In this document: in pieces, positions 7,715 through 10,514 of the stretch | How the letters are laid out: the number at the start of each line of letters is the position of its first letter | Position numbering within the stretch: position 1 is the stretch's first letter | Source of the DNA: DASTGO01 sp035719045 | Lineage (GTDB): Bacteria; Actinomycetota; Actinomycetes; Actinomycetales; Kineosporiaceae | Length of the DNA stretch: 10,514 nt | Direction of reading: 5' to 3' | NCBI GenBank assembly: GCA_035719045.1 | Contig: DASTGO010000424.1 | Coordinates: 1 to 10,514, forward strand | The notes under the pieces: generated by a model | Told to the model about the DNA's origin: nothing | What the model saw: only the letters and a program-made list of their open reading frames with translations | Database searches by the model: none | Made by a program: the position numbers and the translations under genes

Positions 7715-8608
7715 CTACTGGCTGTGTCCGGCGCGTTCCAGTTCGGCGATGTCGATCTTCTGCATCCGCATCAGGGCCTGCACCGCGCCGGGGCCGGCGC
7801 TGAGCAACTGGCCGATGTTCGCCGGGGTGACCTGCCAGCTGACGCCGAAGCGGTCCTTGCACCACCCGCACTGGCCTTCTTCTCCGCCGTCGGCGGTCAG
7901 GGTGTTCCAGTACCGGTCGATCTCGGCCTGGTCCTGGCAGCTGACGAACAGGGAGACGCCTTCGTTGAAGGTGAAGTCGTGGGCCAGGGTGCTGTCCATG
8001 GCCATGAAGTGGTTGTCACCCAGGTGGAATCGGGCGTGCTTGACCAGCCCTGGCGTGTCGGGGTCGGCCTCCTCGTAGGGGGCGATGGTGTCGATGCCGG
8101 AGTCCTCGAAGAGGGTGGTGTAGTCCCTCATGGCTTGTTCGGCGCGGCCTCCTGTAGGGCCGGTGAACATCAGCAGGGGGGTGATCGGCTGTGGGGGAGG
8201 GTTGTCCGTGGCCAGTGCCAGTTGCCAGCTGACTCCGTAGCGGTCCTGCAGCCAGCCGTAGGCCGGTGACCAGGGGTAGGCCTGGAACTCCATCAGGACT
8301 TTGCCGTCCTGGCTCAGCCGGCGCCAGGTCGACTCGATCGTCGCCCGGTCGTCGAAGGTGCAGAAGAACGAGATCGAGGGGTTGATCTGGAACTCCGGGC
8401 CCCCGTCGAGGCACAGGAATGGCCGGCCGCGCAGCCGGAACGACCCTGTGATCACCTTGCCGGTCATGCCGGCGAAGTGCGGATCCAGCGACTCGTCGGG
8501 ATAGCGTTCGATGTGCTCGATCCGGGAGTCGTCGAAGATCGAGGTGTAGAACTCCATGGCCTGCTCGGCCTGGTCGTCGAACCACAGGAACGGGGTGATC
8601 TGGGGCAT
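7715..8608 (-). CDS. Two-domain VOC / PhnB-like protein
   Basis: The protein has 297 residues and starts at the ATG at 8606-8608 (MPQITPFLWF), where homology begins and a GGAGTGA ribosome binding site sits five bases upstream. The frame stays open to 9103, but that extension is arginine-rich noise. Two tandem copies of the PhnB-like / '3-demethylubiquinone-9 3-methyltransferase' glyoxalase fold are visible: residues 1-135 and about 140-297. Each has an N-terminal ITPFL/ITPLL strand, an AEQAM..YT.(I/L)F helix, and an almost identical ending, DRYGVSWQ (122-129) and DRFGVSWQ (252-259). Family members are cytoplasmic and mostly of unknown activity; the methyltransferase name is historical and I do not assign a reaction. 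This is the only intact gene in the debris region. No operon partner is evident: the next minus-strand frame upstream is a broken antitoxin 200 bases away. Confidence 0.9.
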   Translation of the reverse strand: MPQITPFLWFDDQAEQAMEFYTSIFDDSRIEHIERYPDESLDPHFAGMTGKVITGSFRLRGRPFLCLDGGPEFQINPSISFFCTFDDRATIESTWRRLSQDGKVLMEFQAYPWSPAYGWLQDRYGVSWQLALATDNPPPQPITPLLMFTGPTGGRAEQAMRDYTTLFEDSGIDTIAPYEEADPDTPGLVKHARFHLGDNHFMAMDSTLAHDFTFNEGVSLFVSCQDQAEIDRYWNTLTADGGEEGQCGWCKDRFGVSWQVTPANIGQLLSAGPGAVQALMRMQKIDIAELERAGHSQ

Positions 8609-8613
8609 CCGTG

Positions 8614-8620
8614 TCACTCC
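8614..8620 (-). promoter_or_regulatory. Ribosome binding site that fixes the start of the VOC gene
   Basis: On the minus strand GGAGTGA lies five bases before the ATG at 8606-8608. It supports this start over the upstream in-frame codons. Confidence 0.75.
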
Positions 8621-8807
8621 TGCGCGGCGGCAACTCGACAGTGGGCCGGGACCTTCCGCGATCCCGCATGACCAGAACCGAAGTCCCGAAGACGCCCAGC
8701 GTAGCCACGGGTGGATGGCCTGCAAGGTTTGACCGCCTGGCCCACCTCCAGCACTTCGCCGAGCCAGGCATCGCGTGATCCTGCACGCTCCGGTGCGGGC
8801 CACGAGC

Positions 8808-9011
8808 TCAGCCGCCGACCTTGGATCGAGGCTGAGGCCGTTGGCGGCCGAGTTGGACAAGACCCACCCCGAGCGGTTGAGCCTGTGCGACCGCTCGCCC
8901 GTCGATGATCTCCCCGGTGTCGCGCCAGGTGTAGAGCTGCCGCGGGTGGACGCCGAACTGCAGGGCCTGGCCGGTGGTGAAGGTGGCGGGCAGGTCGACG
9001 GGCAGCGGCAT
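8808..9011 (-). pseudogene. AbiEi-like antitoxin, N-terminal fragment with a junk tail
   Basis: The ATG at 9009-9011 opens a 67-codon frame. Residues 1-37 (LPATFTTGQALQFGVHPRQL followed by YTWRDTGEIID) look like the winged-helix N-terminal domain of AbiEi-type antitoxins of type IV toxin-antitoxin systems, which bind DNA and repress their own operon. The family-like sequence stops at GEIID, exactly at base 8905, where a 35-bp repeat begins; the remaining ~30 residues (RAVAQAQPL..) are unrelated and end at a chance stop. Full AbiEi proteins run to roughly 200 residues or more, and the toxin gene abiEii that should follow is missing. The start region and the inverted repeat before it seem intact, so the DNA-binding domain might still be made. 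The domain call is moderately sure. Confidence 0.6.
8871..8905. repeat. 35-bp direct repeat, copy 1
   Basis: It matches 9222-9256 at 34 of 35 bases in the same orientation, 351 bases apart. The single difference is T/C at the seventh base, which would be synonymous (TTG/CTG) if read in the integrase frame (ERLSLCDRSPV). This copy ends exactly where the AbiEi-like homology of the opposite strand stops. Confidence 0.9.
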
Positions 9012-9053
9012 GGATAGAACCCACTGGCATGGCGACTGGGGTGGATTCTATCC
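9012..9053 (-). promoter_or_regulatory. 13-bp inverted repeat, likely operator of the AbiEi-like gene
   Basis: GGATAGAACCCAC (9012-9024) and the reverse complement of 9041-9053 (GGATAGAATCCAC) match at 12 of 13 bases, separated by 16 bases. One arm touches the start codon and the other contains the probable -10 element. AbiEi proteins are known to repress their own operon by binding inverted repeats at the promoter; that this pair is the operator is inferred from position. Confidence 0.6.
9045..9050 (-). promoter_or_regulatory. Consensus -10 element TAGAAT for the AbiEi-like frame
   Basis: TAGAAT on the minus strand equals the actinomycete -10 consensus (TAGRRT) and lies 33 bases before the ATG, so transcription would start about 25 bases upstream of it. 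The -35 region, 18 bases further up, reads TGTCGG and is poor. Confidence 0.45.
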
Positions 9054-9092
9054 GCAGCGCGAGTCGGGCCGACATGGCATGCACCGCCCGCC

Positions 9093-9290
9093 CCGAAGCT
9101 CATGGATGAGCGGATGGGACACGAGGACGGGTCCGTACAGGCGCGCTACTCCCACATCACCGCGGAGATGCGCCGACGGCTGATGGATGGGCTGACCGAG
9201 CGCTGGGAGGCGTCACTGAAGGAGCGGCTGAGCCTGTGCGACCGCTCGCCCGTCGAGACGCTCGACGTCCTCCTGAGGGCGGTTCGATGA
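9093..9290 (+). pseudogene. Tyrosine integrase C-terminal end with catalytic Tyr
   Basis: The product reads MDERMGHEDGSVQARYSHIT, then EMRRRLMDGLTERWEASLKE and ends in SPVETLDVLLRAVR. This is the typical last ~65 residues of actinobacterial pSAM2-like/phage integrases: the LGH-equivalent GH motif, the nucleophile Tyr (codon 9147-9149), a helix with ERWE, and a short tail. Upstream of about 9093 the frame no longer resembles an integrase: the N-terminal and core domains, with the Arg and HxxR residues, are gone. It differs in family flavour from the other remnant at 6579-6817, which lacks this part, so the two do not obviously come from one gene split by an insertion. TGA at 9288-9290 is followed at once by a strong hairpin. 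The fragment is inactive by itself. Confidence 0.8.
9222..9256. repeat. 35-bp direct repeat, copy 2 (within integrase 3' end)
   Basis: This is the partner of 8871-8905. It encodes ERLSLCDRSPV in the integrase frame, so this is probably the native copy. Confidence 0.9.
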
Positions 9291-9331
9291 CGCGCCGGGG
9301 TGTCCCCGCGCAGCGGGGACACCCCGGCGCG
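9291..9331. terminator. Perfect 18-bp stem hairpin between convergent genes
   Basis: Bases 9291-9308 are fully complementary to 9314-9331, with a five-base loop (CGCAG). It starts directly after the integrase stop codon and lies 62 bases beyond the stop of the WD40 gene on the other strand. It therefore suits a bidirectional, factor-independent terminator of the T-tract-less kind common in actinomycetes. Confidence 0.85.
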
Positions 9332-9392
9332 AGCGCTGATCGTGCGATGGACGCATCCAGATGTCGGTGCCGCTCCCCGGAGGGTCGAACCC

Positions 9393-10514
9393 TTACTGAG
9401 GTGGGAACGAGCGGCCCGGGGAGGGAAACCGCAGAGCGACGAGACCGAGCTCCGTGCTGACGACGAGGCGACAGCACGTGTCGAACGCGAGGCCAAGGAC
9501 TGGGGAGGCCAGGTCGATGCTGTCCGGTCGCACCGGCGTTTCAGGACGGCTGAGGCAACCGCAGACCGGGGTGCCGGTGGCTGCGTCCCAGACCCGCATC
9601 GTATGGTCGTCGGAGCCGGAGATGGCCACGGGGCGGCCGTCGAGCTGCCCGAACGCCACCGCATTGACCCGGCTGATGTGGCCGGTGAAGGGGTCGCCGA
9701 TCGGGGTGCCGGTGGCGGCGTCCCAGACCCGCACCGTGTTGTCGTTGCTGCCGGAGATGGCCACGGGGCGGCCGTCGAGCTGCCCGAACGCCACCGCCGT
9801 GACCCAGCCGGTATGGCCGGTGAAGGTGACATGTGGGGGTTGGAGCCGCCAACTGGCCCAGTCTGTGACCCAGCTCAGCGGCATCCGGCTGGAGTTGACG
9901 CTGTCAGCGAGCAGGGGGGCCCGCCCACATCGTGCGGCGAGTTGGAGGTAGGCGGGGTGATGACAGGGGAGGCTGGTGCGTAGACGACCGGCAGCTCGCG
10001 CGTAGGCATCTGCGGTGGCACGGGTGGTGGGGCTGGTCGCCGAGGGCAGCGCCGACAGTAGTTGAGGGGGACTGGCTGTGAGGAGGAATCGGGGGTCGGC
10101 AGCGAGCTCGTCGAGGCGGGGCGTGCCCACGGCATGTTGCGCGAGGTGGACGCGCGCGTAGGGGTGGGCCCGCCCCCAGTCGGGGTGACCATCGGCCAAG
10201 CGCGGGGCATGTCCGGCGAGGGTGTCGACGATCACGGTCTGGTCGCGGGAAACGTCCTCCCGCTGTCCGCGAAGGTGCTCGGCCAGTGCTTCGTGGAAGA
10301 GTCGGTAGGTGGAACGGCGGCCATCGTCGGTGGTGGACTCGGTGATGTAATAGCCGGCCACGTCAATGAGCCAATCGAGATCCCGGCTCGTGCAGGGGTG
10401 GCCCGTGAGCGCACGTGCAAGCGCTGGCCAGATGTCCTCCCAGGGCAGGCCTGTCCCCTGGGCGTAAGCCAGGGGGAGAAGGAGGTCACGGACGCGATCG
10501 GCTTCGTCACCGAG
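9393..10514 (-). CDS. STAND/NACHT-type protein, C-terminal part with two WD40 repeats (5' end outside window)
   Basis: The frame is open at the right edge (373 visible residues) and ends in TAA at 9393-9395. Visible residues 7-25 (RVRDLLLPLAYAQGTGLPW) and 70-81 (YRLFHEALAEHL) are the helical segment that follows the NTPase domain in actinobacterial WD40 proteins of the STAND/NACHT kind. An Ala/Leu-rich linker follows, then two WD40 blades: GHTGWVTAVAFG..VRVWD (about 233-268) and GHISRVNAVAFG..MRVWD (about 278-310). The end, IDLASPVLGLAF..LGLVALRF, is the usual last strand of the family. Relatives carry many more blades; a propeller needs about seven, so this one looks contracted unless blades are supplied by partners. 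The NTPase or other N-terminal effector lies outside. Relatives act in signalling, and some STAND proteins in phage defence; the role here is not shown by the sequence. Confidence 0.85.
   Translation of the reverse strand, partial: LGDEADRVRDLLLPLAYAQGTGLPWEDIWPALARALTGHPCTSRDLDWLIDVAGYYITESTTDDGRRSTYRLFHEALAEHLRGQREDVSRDQTVIVDTLAGHAPRLADGHPDWGRAHPYARVHLAQHAVGTPRLDELAADPRFLLTASPPQLLSALPSATSPTTRATADAYARAAGRLRTSLPCHHPAYLQLAARCGRAPLLADSVNSSRMPLSWVTDWASWRLQPPHVTFTGHTGWVTAVAFGQLDGRPVAISGSNDNTVRVWDAATGTPIGDPFTGHISRVNAVAFGQLDGRPVAISGSDDHTMRVWDAATGTPVCGCLSRPETPVRPDSIDLASPVLGLAFDTCCRLVVSTELGLVALRFPSPGRSFPPQ
9568..9829 (-). repeat. Two tandem WD40 units with a 135-bp period
   Basis: Bases 9615-9662 and 9750-9797 are identical (48 bp), and flanking bases match with few differences at the same 135-bp offset (45 codons per unit). 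Near-identity at the DNA level suggests recent duplication or unequal recombination among blades. Confidence 0.85.

Noticed and set aside
7673..8269. + strand frame of 198 codons opposite the VOC gene
   Set aside because: Val/Gly/Ala-rich mirror of the minus-strand VOC coding sequence; no independent pattern.
8775..9017. + strand frame carrying ERLSLCDRSPV (copy 1 of the repeat) as a third integrase end
   Set aside because: Only the 35-bp repeat itself matches; to its left the translation does not look like an integrase, and to its right it mirrors the AbiEi-like gene.
8609..9103. N-terminal extension of the VOC protein up to 9103
   Set aside because: The extension reads as noise, overlaps the AbiEi-like start region in another frame, and the ATG at 8606-8608 has a ribosome binding site and starts the homology.
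9376..9400. GGGTCGAACCC as the T-arm of a tRNA
   Set aside because: No acceptor, D-arm or anticodon arm can be drawn around it, and it overlaps the end of the WD40 coding sequence.
9568..9829. CRISPR-like array
   Set aside because: The two repeats are coding WD40 units in frame, with similar rather than unique intervening sequence.

Overview
The window is about 70% GC. Its codon use, GTG starts and gene families (a giant Ala/Gly/Pro-rich protein, a STAND/WD40-type protein, simple tyrosine integrases) point to a mycelial actinomycete such as Streptomyces or a relative. This is inferred from style and family resemblance, not from a marker gene.

Layout. (1) Positions 1-6141 (+) are the 3' part of one giant gene: 2046 uninterrupted codons, open at the left edge. 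Its first ~90 residues resemble the Gly/His-rich segment found after the WXG100-like N-terminal domain of very large actinobacterial proteins. A low-complexity linker, a long coiled coil and a beta-rich C-terminal module follow. (2) Positions 6142-7401 hold decayed fragments on the + strand: an orphan CHASE3 sensor domain, the core of a tyrosine integrase that has lost its catalytic Tyr, and a HicB-like antitoxin with one nonsense codon and one frameshift. (3) Positions 7715-8608 (-) are an intact two-domain VOC/PhnB-like gene with a good ribosome binding site. (4) Positions 8808-9290 hold a truncated AbiEi-like antitoxin start (-), with a 13-bp inverted repeat around a consensus actinomycete -10 element, and the C-terminal end of a second integrase (+), which keeps its catalytic Tyr. 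A 35-bp near-identical direct repeat links the two. (5) A perfect 18-bp hairpin lies directly after the integrase stop codon. (6) Positions 9393-10514 (-) are the C-terminal part of a STAND/NACHT-style protein with only two WD40 repeats, open at the right edge.

Taken together, the middle of the window reads as a graveyard of mobile-element and toxin-antitoxin pieces between two large genes: a giant, possibly exported protein and a WD40 STAND-type protein. Apart from the giant gene, the VOC gene and the WD40 gene, I see no intact gene. The genes do not form an obvious operon. The giant gene is the part with the most undescribed content; the debris records several recombination events.
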